Part shown: positions 34,005-42,942 of the stretch, piece by piece
How the letters are laid out: every line of letters starts with the position of its first letter
Numbering within the stretch: the stretch's first letter is position 1
DNA from: Salinicoccus sesuvii
Lineage (GTDB): Bacteria > Bacillota > Bacilli > Staphylococcales > Salinicoccaceae
DNA: 64,000 bases
Direction: 5' to 3'
Assembly (NCBI RefSeq): GCF_042648145.1
Contig: NZ_JBHRWV010000012.1
Location: 62,001 to 126,000 of the forward strand
The notes under the pieces: generated by a model
Databases searched by the model: none
Seen by the model: only the letters and a program-made list of their open reading frames with translations
What the model was told of the DNA's origin: nothing
Position numbers and translations under genes: made by a program

Positions 34005-35672
34005 CTACATTATTTTGTAGCATGCAATACAAGCTGAAATATTGTGCTGTGTAAAGTCATTTCGAATTGTGATGTCTTTGAATTTATTATAAAAAGCGCC
34101 GATGCACAATGAGTGGTTTTCGAAATGCATAACTGACTCTTCTCTTAATTGCGTTTGTAGTTGGAATTGGACACCCTTAATGATTGCTTCACGCATCCTT
34201 TTTGCTTCTTCTTCATAACCATAGTCCTTCGCAAGCTCGTAAGCATTACTCAGGCCTTCGGTCCGACAAGCAACAGGGACTGACTTGGGTAAGGTACCTA
34301 CTTGTGGTGGGTAGCCTCCAATGAATTCAATATCATTCTTTTGCTCAGACAGATATTGAGTGTCCATAATCGATTCTGCCATCATCAAAGCGTGTTTGAT
34401 GTACATTTCTTTTTGACGTACTCTATATAATCCATTCAATCCATAAAGTAACCAATGATCGTGTTGTATCGTGGACGTCGTTGCATCCTTATTTTTAGTG
34501 TTAATGAGGTAGTCGGCTGCATTTTCAGCGACATCGATCCAATCTAGGTTACCATCTAGAGCATGCAACTTTGTTAAGGCAAGGATAGATTCGCCGATAT
34601 AGAAATCAGAAACAAAATCGGAGATTTCACCTGTACTATACACGAGTTTATGCGCCTTGAAATCACCACTATCTATTTGCATGTCTTTGATCCATTCTGC
34701 AAGTTCCTGCATTACAGGCAAGTACTTCCTATCCCCGGTAATTTCAGTATATTTAGCCAAGGCCACGATAGCGAGTCCATTGCCCCCGAGTTTTGCAGTA
34801 TCTCTCTCAACAAGTACCTTTCCTTTTTGGCCTGACCTGGCAATCTCTACTTTATCCACTAAAAAGCTGAGAGCTTTTTTGGCACGATTCATTATTTCTT
34901 CGTCCTGTGTTAATTCATACGTTTGCAGCATGGAAAAGATAGTACCTGCGTGGCGGAGAATATTGTACTTTTTCTCAGCGTAGTCTACAGCTGGAAGGTA
35001 GGTGTATATAAATTTTCCTCTGGAATTGACGACTTGTTTGAAGTAGTTATTCTTAGTGAGTTGGATAGCATATAACACTGTATCCTTATCGATCTCCCTG
35101 AATACCCGATGACCTCGAGTGAGTGGGTAGTAGTCGTTACCGTTTGAGTAAAAGGCATCGGTTGAAAACTTGAATGGAGACTTCAACTGATTATATGAGT
35201 CATCATTTAACTTTTGTTTTACAGCCGCGTTTAAATTATTTATATTTACCTTTCTATTCTCAACAATATCGTATCCTATCATTTCGGAAGGTAAGAAGGC
35301 TGTCTGCAATGTTTTCCCAAAAGTTACTCCCTCGTTGCCTTTATCAAAGAGCAGGGTATCTTTTCGATAATCGAACATTCTTCTATTTTTAAACGGTTTA
35401 ACACCATTCACAATATCAAGTTTAAGATGTTTAGGTTTGAAACCGACGGGCTTTTTAGAAACATAAATATCTAGAGCCTGGTTGACAGCATCCGAAAACT
35501 TGGCTGCCTGTCCCCGCACTATGTATGCTTTGCTGTTGTCTTCTCTCACCGACAAAAACACCGTATATTGACGATTAACACGGTATTTTCTCTCGTTAAG
35601 CTCTACTTGATTAGCATCTATTCTGCTTTCATTAGCAACTGCATTGAACAAGTGTTGCATAATATCTTTCAT
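34005..35672 (-). CDS. Probable (alpha/alpha)6-barrel carbohydrate enzyme with a separate N-terminal domain
   Basis: The 555 aa divide into an N-terminal alpha/beta part (1-150, weakly like AMMECR1: FLSVREDNSKAYIVRG, FLPSEMIGYDI) and a C-terminal part (about 190-555) made of repeated helical hairpins. Examples are LRHAGTIFSMLQTYELTQD, GNGLAIVALAKYTEITGDRKYL, DFYIGESILALTKLHAL, DHWLLYGLNGLYRV and RTEGLSNAYELA. Such hairpins characterise six-hairpin glycosidases, uronate lyases and glucuronyl C5-epimerases. A uronic-acid polymer context makes epimerase or hydrolase activity plausible, but no catalytic residue can be assigned. There is no signal peptide, so it is cytoplasmic. A strong AAAGGAGG site precedes the ATG. 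It is transcribed opposite to its neighbours. Confidence 0.65.
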   Translation of the reverse strand: MKDIMQHLFNAVANESRIDANQVELNERKYRVNRQYTVFLSVREDNSKAYIVRGQAAKFSDAVNQALDIYVSKKPVGFKPKHLKLDIVNGVKPFKNRRMFDYRKDTLLFDKGNEGVTFGKTLQTAFLPSEMIGYDIVENRKVNINNLNAAVKQKLNDDSYNQLKSPFKFSTDAFYSNGNDYYPLTRGHRVFREIDKDTVLYAIQLTKNNYFKQVVNSRGKFIYTYLPAVDYAEKKYNILRHAGTIFSMLQTYELTQDEEIMNRAKKALSFLVDKVEIARSGQKGKVLVERDTAKLGGNGLAIVALAKYTEITGDRKYLPVMQELAEWIKDMQIDSGDFKAHKLVYSTGEISDFVSDFYIGESILALTKLHALDGNLDWIDVAENAADYLINTKNKDATTSTIQHDHWLLYGLNGLYRVRQKEMYIKHALMMAESIMDTQYLSEQKNDIEFIGGYPPQVGTLPKSVPVACRTEGLSNAYELAKDYGYEEEAKRMREAIIKGVQFQLQTQLREESVMHFENHSLCIGAFYNKFKDITIRNDFTQHNISACIACYKIM

Positions 35673-35997
35673 TCTTGTTCCTCCTTTTTTGAGTCTTTCC
35701 TACAGTTTATCATGTTGAACTATAATATTCTGCTTTTAAAATATTCAGTTGACGGCTATAATCATATTAACCTATAAGTAGGTGGCTATAACTATGCTAA
35801 TTGTTGAGAAACGACAAATGCTTAATGTTAATAAAGGAATTATAGCATAATTGAGATTTTGTATTTTTGATACTGAAATTAAAAGTATCAAAAATATTTG
35901 CACGAAACTGGCGGAGGACCTAGAATAGGGTTTCGCAAGTTCTTATTCAATTTGTATGATAGTATGTTGTTAATAATAAATTTCAAGGGGAATGGTA
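35673..35997. other. 325-bp divergent A+T-rich intergenic region
   Basis: It separates the six-hairpin-type gene (-) from the double ATP-grasp gene (+). A candidate minus-strand -10, TATTAT (35727-35722), lacks a good -35. Two plus-strand promoter candidates are listed separately. A conserved-looking TTGACGGCTATAA stretch (35749-35761) and several A/T runs are present. No coding frame of credible size was seen. Confidence 0.5.
35932..35960 (+). promoter_or_regulatory. Promoter of the double ATP-grasp gene (two candidates)
   Basis: Best pair: TTCGCA (35932-35937), 17-bp spacer, TATGAT (35955-35960), giving a leader of about 30 bases. An upstream alternative is TTGACG (35749-35754), 18-bp spacer, TATAAG (35773-35778), which would give a leader of about 210 bases. 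Confidence 0.5.
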
Positions 35998-38427
35998 ATG
36001 GATAATTTTAAAAAAGATGTTTCATATTATAAATCTCTAGGGATTGATACTGAAGCAGCTCGTTTTAAAAGATATAGAGAAGTAGGTCTGTTGGATGAAG
36101 TGGATGAGTCTTTTGTAAAAGAAGTTAAAGAGTATTGGCAAAAGCATTATCACACAAAAGTTGACCCAGTTCTGCACATTGCCTTTATGAACCTCACTGG
36201 GAAGAAAGATCCGAGAGTGGCGTTTCAAAGGATAGTTAAAAACCAATTTATACCGTTTTTCAATGATCAGAGAATGAAGGAAACTTACCGAGATAAAAAT
36301 ATGTATGATAAATTAATTCCTTCCGATAGAGCCGTTGAAACGGTTTTAAGAAGAGCTTATGGTTCCTATTTTGACATCAATAATTCGGCCCTATACAAAA
36401 CTGATGTAATATCTAATCTATCATCATACCAGGAAGATCTCATTGTAAAACCAAGTAACACTAATAACGGCAGAGGCATCAAGAAGCTGAACTATAAAGA
36501 GAATACGTTGTTTCTAGATGACGATAAAGTTTCGGTTGAAGCACTTGAGAAAATGTACGGAGCTAACTTCGCTGTACAAAAAGTTGTCCAGCAGCATCCC
36601 GTTATGGCTGCACCACACCCAGCGTCGGTCAATACGCTTAGGATGGTTACACTAAGATGGAATAATGAAATCAAATATCTGCTGACTTTTGCGCGATTTG
36701 GTGCAAATAGCAGCGTACAAGATAACGCAGGCGCTGGTGGCGTTTGTGTTGGAGTTAATGAAAATGGAGAATTTCTGGACACAGCGATTAATGAGCATTG
36801 TGAAGTCTACACCGAACATCCGACTACAGGATTTCCGTTTAAGGATATGGGTAAGATTCCCAACTTTGAAAAGTTCAAAGAATATGTAAGAGAGTTGCAT
36901 AAAGAGATTCTCCATCATGATCTCGTGTCTTGGGATATTGTTGTCGGGGCAGACGGGCTGCCTGTATTTCTTGAAGCAAACTTCAGTGGTGCGACATGGC
37001 TCTATCAACTTGCCGCCCAGCAACCATTGTTTGGTGATCTGACCGAGGAAGTGCTCGAGTATGTATATAAAGAGCGTAACGATAGAAAATCACCACGTAG
37101 GAAAACAGCAACAACCAGTAGAGTTCGAAGTTCAGTAAACAGAAAACCAAGCCCAGTTCCAAAAACAGATTATAAAAATGAGAATATGCTAGTAGGATTC
37201 ATGCAACGCTTGGATAAACCGACGACTCTCGCCAAATCGGTAGCTCTAATGAGTAGCCATTATGGCATGGAAGTCATCTACTTGAGACCTTGGGACGTTG
37301 ATATCGAAAAGGGTACAGTTGAAGGGAAAATGTACCAAGATGGTAAGTGGGTCACTGTAGAACGGGAATTACCGCGTTTGATAGATGCAACAGATCCATG
37401 CTTTAAGAAAGATACGAAAGAAATTATTTCTTATCTGAGAAAAAACACTGTATTACCGTACGATAGAAAAAATATCCCTAATAAACAAAGGTTGCAGGAA
37501 GAATTATCAAAAGATGAAAATTTTGCTGAATATATGATACCGACTAGAACATTGGATGACTTTGAAGCATTGCAGGACTTTATGAAAGAGTACTCTACCA
37601 TTGTGATAAAGCCGCTATTTGGGGAACGTGGGAGAGGTGTCTCCATCTTAAGAAAACAAGGCGATGCTTATATACTTGGACACGGAACAGAAGAGCGAGA
37701 GTTAGATCGTGATGAACTCCTCCAATACTTTAAAGAAGTCTGGATGAGTGAGAAGCATCTGATGCAGAAATATATAAAGTCGAGAACCAAGCAGGGAGAT
37801 CCATTTGATTGCAGGATCCACGTACAGAAGAATAGAAAAGGTGAGTGGGTCATCGCTAAAATGTTTATTCGAGTAGGAACCAATCAGAAGGTAATGTCCA
37901 ATGTCAACCAAGGTGGAGGCATTTCCGATCCCAAACTCTTCCTCAAGGCAAACTTTGGTGAAGGCTGGGAAAATATTTATCAAAATCTCAAAAATCTCGG
38001 GGAAGAATTGCCACACAAAGTTGAAGAAATGAAAGGGACACCTACTATGGACTTCGGCTTTGATGTTGCTATTGAGGAAAGCGGAGATCTCTATTTGATT
38101 GAAGCGAATAGAGGGGGGACGACTGCGCCGCTTATAGCACAATCAGCCATGCTCAGGGTGGAGTATTATCAGCATCTAAGAGAGACGCACCCTAAGCTTA
38201 AAAATGCAAATGTTAAAAAGAAGCCGAACAAAGTGAATAGTAAGGGAAATGACCAAGGATCTTCAATGAACGAAAGAATCAATCAACTCGAAGCTGAAAA
38301 TAGAAGGCTGACTAAAGAAAAAGAACAGCATAAGAAAGAGTACGAGAAAATTACAAAGAGTAACAGCTGGCGTCTGACAGTACCTGTTCGTAAAGTAAGT
38401 GCATTGATAAAATCAAAGAAAAAATAA
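35998..38427 (+). CDS. Double ATP-grasp protein: sugar-transfer-associated plus YheC/D-like domains, with coiled-coil tail
   Basis: The 809 aa have two ATP-grasp modules. The N-terminal one (about 90-360) resembles the ATPgrasp_ST family: LIVKPSNTNNGRGIKKL, HPASVNTLRMVTLR, DIVVGADGLPVFLEANFSGATW. A basic linker follows. The second (about 395-730) resembles YheC/YheD: MLVGFMQRLDKPTTLAKSVALMS, IVIKPLFGERGRGVSIL, DCRIHVQKNRKGEW, DFGFDVAIEESGDLYLIEANRGG. Both phosphate loops and acidic/Asn metal ligands look intact. The end has a short coiled coil and SNSWRLTVPVRKV, the same tail as the five-gene array, though transcribed separately. ATG 35998 fits AAGGGG at 7 bases, and ATG 35992 is too close. 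It likely adds two amino-acid or peptide units, or one at each site. Confidence 0.85.
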   Translation: MDNFKKDVSYYKSLGIDTEAARFKRYREVGLLDEVDESFVKEVKEYWQKHYHTKVDPVLHIAFMNLTGKKDPRVAFQRIVKNQFIPFFNDQRMKETYRDKNMYDKLIPSDRAVETVLRRAYGSYFDINNSALYKTDVISNLSSYQEDLIVKPSNTNNGRGIKKLNYKENTLFLDDDKVSVEALEKMYGANFAVQKVVQQHPVMAAPHPASVNTLRMVTLRWNNEIKYLLTFARFGANSSVQDNAGAGGVCVGVNENGEFLDTAINEHCEVYTEHPTTGFPFKDMGKIPNFEKFKEYVRELHKEILHHDLVSWDIVVGADGLPVFLEANFSGATWLYQLAAQQPLFGDLTEEVLEYVYKERNDRKSPRRKTATTSRVRSSVNRKPSPVPKTDYKNENMLVGFMQRLDKPTTLAKSVALMSSHYGMEVIYLRPWDVDIEKGTVEGKMYQDGKWVTVERELPRLIDATDPCFKKDTKEIISYLRKNTVLPYDRKNIPNKQRLQEELSKDENFAEYMIPTRTLDDFEALQDFMKEYSTIVIKPLFGERGRGVSILRKQGDAYILGHGTEERELDRDELLQYFKEVWMSEKHLMQKYIKSRTKQGDPFDCRIHVQKNRKGEWVIAKMFIRVGTNQKVMSNVNQGGGISDPKLFLKANFGEGWENIYQNLKNLGEELPHKVEEMKGTPTMDFGFDVAIEESGDLYLIEANRGGTTAPLIAQSAMLRVEYYQHLRETHPKLKNANVKKKPNKVNSKGNDQGSSMNERINQLEAENRRLTKEKEQHKKEYEKITKSNSWRLTVPVRKVSALIKSKKK

Positions 38428-38560
38428 TGCCACGAACCAACACTTATCCAGGACGTTTAGTTCACATTCTCGATACTATGAGTATGGGAATTAGAACAAT
38501 CATCGTAATGGGAAACTTAAAAAATAGCCATCAATAATTCTTGAAGGTAAGAAATGTTTT

Positions 38561-38593
38561 AAAGGGTAGGTCAATAGAGACTTACCCTTTCTT
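38561..38593 (+). terminator. Intrinsic terminator after the double ATP-grasp gene
   Basis: AAAGGGTAGGTC and GACTTACCCTTT pair over 12 bp with one G-T, loop AATAGA, followed by CTTGT. The U-tract is short, so readthrough into the next gene is possible. Confidence 0.65.
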
Positions 38594-38717
38594 GTATAAT
38601 AAATTCGTCCACAAACACTGTTAAACATTTATAGTAGAGTGGACTATATAAATCTTCGGGGTCTAAAAGTTATTGTAAAAAGTTATGATAGAACATTTAT
38701 GGAAGGAAATAGGGTTT

Positions 38718-41459
38718 ATGACTTACTCTAAAAAAATTCTTGCATCAAATAAAAATTATAAAATAACTTATTATTGTAATGAGAGTGTGAAAAGCTCAAA
38801 ATGCATAGTTACATTTGGAGAAATTAGTTCTAATCTAGATGAGGAAGGCTTCGGGAGCAGTGTGATCTTAAAAGAGGGCATGGACCACATTTATGTGGCA
38901 CAGAAGCGAGGGACGCAGTATCAGTTTTTAACAGCAGACAAGTTCTGTTCGATCGTTGAGCCTTCATTAGTCAATAAAGAAGTATACACTTATGGATCGA
39001 GTCTCGGAGCATACTGTGCAATTTATTACGGTGGTGCAATTGATGCCCATATATTAGCAATGAGTCCTAGAATACCTGCCCACCCTATAATCGATAAGTT
39101 AATGGACCAACGCTTCAAGAATAGAGGGTTCAAGCATGAAGAGCTGGAAAGCACGGAGAGAACTTCTGGAAGAATATGTGTGTTTTATGACCGTAACAAC
39201 TATATTGACAACCATTATGTCGATTTCTTTTTAAGACCAGCCTATCCTGCTGCAGAATACCTGCACATACAAAACTCGGGTCACTACACAGCGCGCGCAT
39301 TATTAGTTTCTGGGGAATTGAAACCAGTCGTATTAGATTTTTTCAATAACAAAAATATCAGCTTTACTTTAAGTAATGATAAAATCCTAGAATGGCATTT
39401 GGATACTGCTAAACGTAGGGTTAAGAGAGGTAAGCTGGCACATGCACTGGAGAACATCGAAGTATTGCTCTCCTCTGATAGTACAAACAATGAAGAGGTT
39501 CAAAGAATAGTTGCCGAATATAAGAAAAAGTTAAATGCAAAAGAGACGAGCGATCATAAAAAGGCAGATTCCAAATTATACCCTCAAATTTCAAGTAACG
39601 AATTGGCTCAACTCGACAGTGCAGTATCACTGTCTTTCGTAGGCGACCTTACAGCATCAGAACGTCAAACGTCGAACGCATATAATAAGAAGACAGGAAA
39701 ATATGAATTCGATAATATGTTCTCTCACGTAAGCAAGTATATGGAGCGGTCCGATTTCTCGATGGGCATATTTGGAGGGCCTACTGCTGGTGAGACACTT
39801 GAATATAGTACAGGGGGGCGTGGCGATGAATCTTCGCCGCGTTATAACTTCCCCGATAGCTTTGCTGACGCAGTTAAACGGTCGGGGATTGACTTTGTAA
39901 CTACAGCGCATAGGCATTTACTTGATGCTGGCACTAAAGGTGCAATGCGGACTTTAGATATATTGGATAAAGTGGGTTTGAAACATTCAGGAAGCTTTAG
40001 AAACGTAAAAGAAAAAGCCGAGTTACCTATATACAGTATTAAAGGACTAAAAATAGCAATCCTGACATTTACAGTGTGTAGTAACGGCTATCGTAGCAGT
40101 TTCTTTCTTAAAGAAGAAAACAAGCATTTGACGTCCATTCTAGTATCCCCTAGTAATAAGAACTTTGAAAGTGTCAAAACAGATGTAATTTCTAAGTTTG
40201 AAGAAGTGAAAAAAGAGGCGCCTGACTCTATCATCGTGCTCTCGCACATGGCGCAAACCACACCTCAAGCTTCTGATAAAATGCAACGCGCTTGGTTTGA
40301 TATTTTCGTTGATGCCGGGGCAGACGTTATCTTAAATAGTAATGGGAATGCAATGCAACCGTACGAATGGAGAACGAAACCAAATGACAATTCGAATGTA
40401 ATGGTATTACATTCTTCTGGGGGCTTTGTTAACTTTGACGCTGAGAAAAATGGAGAAGCCTCTGTTCTGACTCAGTTATATTTAGATCCAAATACCGGCA
40501 AGCCGTTTGCACTGGCTTGTATCCCTTTATGGCATCATGCATATATTGATGATATTTATAGCGCGATTCCTATCAATGAAATAGTGAATAGTCCAGAGCT
40601 TAGACATCGCACGACTATGTGCGAATATGAAAGGCTCAAAGATGTTCATGAAGCGGTTACGGAGACGATGCTTGGAGAAACGCTCAGTGTAGATCAGACG
40701 CAAGATAAATACTATATTTTTGCAAACAGAGCTTCGGACAATTCAAGAGGTTATGTCCGGAACCCTGTGTCTACATTGAAAGAGGTAAAGGATTTTAAAA
40801 ACAAAGAGATATACCAGCTTTTGTCGAATGCCAAGAGTGTATGCTTTCTCGGTGATTCCATAACTGAAGGGACTAAAAACGGAGGATATGGATGGTTCGA
40901 ACCGCTTGTAGAGTGTTTCCCTCATTTGAAAGTTGAGAGGTTTGCTAAAGGCGGGGCGAATTCCGGGTATTTTGTCAATCAGCTAGAGAATATAACCAAG
41001 ATTAATACTGATTTATATATTTTAGCTATAGGTACAAATGATCTAAAACACCAAAAATCAGATGAAACAACAGCTGATAAATACGTGGATAATATCAGAC
41101 AAGTAGTAGAAAGTATTCGTTTAAAAAACAAGTCGGCTAGTTTTATACTTATATCACCTTGGACGAGTAACTACAATATTTCGGCTACTGAGTTATCTAA
41201 AAAAGAGCATTCGATCTTGTTAGAAGATTTTAGCGGAAATTTAAAACGATATGCTGAAAGCGCTGGCGATGTGTTTATTGATCCGAACCGAATTCTAAAT
41301 GAGAACTTCAAAACAGGTAATCCAAGAATTTGGATGAAAGATTCAACCCACCCTGATGCAAATCGAGGGATAAATCATTACAGCTCGGCTGTTATGCAAG
41401 CCTCACCACAAAGCAATGGTCGATTCGTTGTCTTAAAACATTTATTAAGTAGAAAGTAA
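38718..41459 (+). CDS. Three-domain fusion: alpha/beta-hydrolase-like, degenerate CapA-like and SGNH hydrolase
   Basis: The 913 aa contain three modules. Residues 1-225 look like an alpha/beta hydrolase with nucleophile elbow GSSLGA (Ser 95), a possible Asp 158 and His 189 (NSGHYTARAL). Residues about 300-630 follow the CapA/PgsA metallophosphatase fold (LSFVGDLTAS; VTTAHRHLLDAG; VLSHMAQ), but the usual GHHPH is replaced by NSNGNA (540-545) and NNH by HRH. Residues about 705-905 are an SGNH/GDSL esterase with GDSITEG (Ser 714), GGANSG, GTND and DSTHPD (Asp 874, His 877). CapA proteins act in poly-gamma-glutamate export or anchoring, and SGNH domains remove or move O-acyl groups. No signal peptide is seen. 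ATG 38718 is supported by GGAAGG, and 38685 lacks a site. Confidence 0.85.
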   Translation: MTYSKKILASNKNYKITYYCNESVKSSKCIVTFGEISSNLDEEGFGSSVILKEGMDHIYVAQKRGTQYQFLTADKFCSIVEPSLVNKEVYTYGSSLGAYCAIYYGGAIDAHILAMSPRIPAHPIIDKLMDQRFKNRGFKHEELESTERTSGRICVFYDRNNYIDNHYVDFFLRPAYPAAEYLHIQNSGHYTARALLVSGELKPVVLDFFNNKNISFTLSNDKILEWHLDTAKRRVKRGKLAHALENIEVLLSSDSTNNEEVQRIVAEYKKKLNAKETSDHKKADSKLYPQISSNELAQLDSAVSLSFVGDLTASERQTSNAYNKKTGKYEFDNMFSHVSKYMERSDFSMGIFGGPTAGETLEYSTGGRGDESSPRYNFPDSFADAVKRSGIDFVTTAHRHLLDAGTKGAMRTLDILDKVGLKHSGSFRNVKEKAELPIYSIKGLKIAILTFTVCSNGYRSSFFLKEENKHLTSILVSPSNKNFESVKTDVISKFEEVKKEAPDSIIVLSHMAQTTPQASDKMQRAWFDIFVDAGADVILNSNGNAMQPYEWRTKPNDNSNVMVLHSSGGFVNFDAEKNGEASVLTQLYLDPNTGKPFALACIPLWHHAYIDDIYSAIPINEIVNSPELRHRTTMCEYERLKDVHEAVTETMLGETLSVDQTQDKYYIFANRASDNSRGYVRNPVSTLKEVKDFKNKEIYQLLSNAKSVCFLGDSITEGTKNGGYGWFEPLVECFPHLKVERFAKGGANSGYFVNQLENITKINTDLYILAIGTNDLKHQKSDETTADKYVDNIRQVVESIRLKNKSASFILISPWTSNYNISATELSKKEHSILLEDFSGNLKRYAESAGDVFIDPNRILNENFKTGNPRIWMKDSTHPDANRGINHYSSAVMQASPQSNGRFVVLKHLLSRK

Positions 41460-41786
41460 TGTAATGCAGAATCCGAAGGTCCACCAAAAAAGCAGAGCCG
41501 GCGGAAGTAAGATATCTATAAAATTACAGGATTGAGATCAGAGTATTATAGCTATGAAGGCTCAGCGAATGTTTGTACTCGCTGAGCCTTTTTCAATATT
41601 TTAAACCAAGCAGAACTATATAATAAAGTTCTAGCACTTCCTACTTATTTTGCGGATTTTCTAAATACATGAGTGTCTAAGTGGGTACTAAATAAGTTAA
41701 CCACAAAGTTTTACGATCAATACTTGTAATAAGCTTAACTGACTTGTTTTGAAATAGCACATCACGGTAATGGGAGAGGTTCATTA
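41460..41786. other. 327-bp intergenic region
   Basis: It holds the terminator of the CapA fusion gene and an A+T-rich stretch before the WzyC-like gene. A possible -10 TATAAT (41619-41624) lacks a clear -35. GGGAGAGG lies about 8 bases before the next ATG. Nothing coding was seen. Confidence 0.5.
41557..41594 (+). terminator. Intrinsic terminator after the CapA/SGNH fusion gene
   Basis: Perfect 12-bp stem, AAGGCTCAGCGA/TCGCTGAGCCTT, with a 10-base loop, then TTTTC. Confidence 0.85.
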
Positions 41787-42920
41787 ATGGCAAAAATCGA
41801 CATACATCGTTCCTACTTCACTTATGAAGCACTCTTATTCATTGCGATTTTTACACTATTGTTCATGGGAACAAATATTATCATGATGGATTATCGAGGG
41901 ATACAAAACACCATCGCTTCGCAAGATCCGTTCATGATACTGATACTTGGCGCAATTCTTGCCTTTCTCTATAAAAACTCTACATTTTCTTGGACACCAT
42001 TAAGAAAAATGTTTCTCATATTGTGGGGACTCTATATCACTTCTATATTTCTGAGCATGCTGATTGCAGACCACTTTGTATTCACAGAAGTATTGATCTT
42101 GCTCATGGTAACTGTCATTCTCGCTTATAAAATACCAAAGCAATTGATAATATATCTAGTGCTTGCTGCACTGCTGAGTCTACCGTTCTTACTCATCGTC
42201 GACTATACACTCAACGAATCGGGTGCGACATTGGTGATGGTAGTTACTGCTGGCTTTCTAATTGTACCGAGAACAAACAGAGCAATGATTCTGTACTTAT
42301 TGCCTTCCTTTCTGTTACTCAGTCTGATTACGACCAGTCGTTCTGCGATAGGAACGTTTCTGCTGATTACTGCTTTTCAATTGGCATGGATTAATCTGTA
42401 CCAGACATCAATAAAACAGAAGAAGTGGTTTTTCGGAACAGCCATTGGTGTCATAGTCATCGGTCTTGTGATTTTTGCTGGACGTATCTACCAGTTTTTC
42501 ATCGGTGCCAGTCTAGAAAGAGAGGGCTACTTCTGGAATGACCTGACTTCAAAACGCTATGAGCTATGGGCAACAGTATGGAATAACAGGCAATGGTTCG
42601 GAGAAGGGCACAGCTACTTTAACTTTACTGATTTACTTCATGCGCACAATATTCTTTTTGATACGCTTGGACGTTACGGGATTATCACGCTGGTTCTCTT
42701 TGTTTTGATACTCGCACTCGTATGGCTCTTGTCCATCACAAAATATACGTTGAGTATCTTCTTGTTCATGACAGCATATCTTTTCATTGGCATGTTTGAA
42801 TATAATTATCTATTTATGTTCGTATATTTCTCCCCAATCATTCTCTTCTTTGTACTAACAGCCTATATGCTGACGTTACGGGAAGGCCATTTAGATACGA
42901 TAAAAACAAAGAAGGACTGA
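41787..42920 (+). CDS. O-antigen ligase/polymerase-type membrane protein (WzyC-like)
   Basis: The 377-aa protein has about ten hydrophobic helices and the large loop with TTSRSAIGTFLL before it, and RYELWATVWNNRQWFGEGHSYFNFTDLLHAHNILFDTLGRYG, the usual Arg/His-rich signature of WzyC ligases and polymerases. It would polymerise or transfer a lipid-linked glycan on the outer face of the membrane. It stands between the ATP-grasp/CapA genes and the teichoic acid genes. No transferase is adjacent on its strand, so its polymer is uncertain. A second Wzy-type gene occurs at 58.8 kb. Confidence 0.82.
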   Translation: MAKIDIHRSYFTYEALLFIAIFTLLFMGTNIIMMDYRGIQNTIASQDPFMILILGAILAFLYKNSTFSWTPLRKMFLILWGLYITSIFLSMLIADHFVFTEVLILLMVTVILAYKIPKQLIIYLVLAALLSLPFLLIVDYTLNESGATLVMVVTAGFLIVPRTNRAMILYLLPSFLLLSLITTSRSAIGTFLLITAFQLAWINLYQTSIKQKKWFFGTAIGVIVIGLVIFAGRIYQFFIGASLEREGYFWNDLTSKRYELWATVWNNRQWFGEGHSYFNFTDLLHAHNILFDTLGRYGIITLVLFVLILALVWLLSITKYTLSIFLFMTAYLFIGMFEYNYLFMFVYFSPIILFFVLTAYMLTLREGHLDTIKTKKD

Positions 42921-42942
42921 GAAATTATTCTCAGTCCTTCTT
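42909..42942. terminator. Bidirectional terminator between convergent wzyC-like and tarA genes
   Basis: Perfect 15-bp stem AAGAAGGACTGAGAA/TTCTCAGTCCTTCTT with loop ATTA. On the minus strand TGTTTTTA follows, a better U-tract than on the plus strand. Both stop codons lie inside it. Confidence 0.8.

Noticed and set aside
34657..34983. Plus-strand open frame of 108 codons
   Set aside because: It is antisense to the six-hairpin-type gene and has no ribosome site or recognisable motif.
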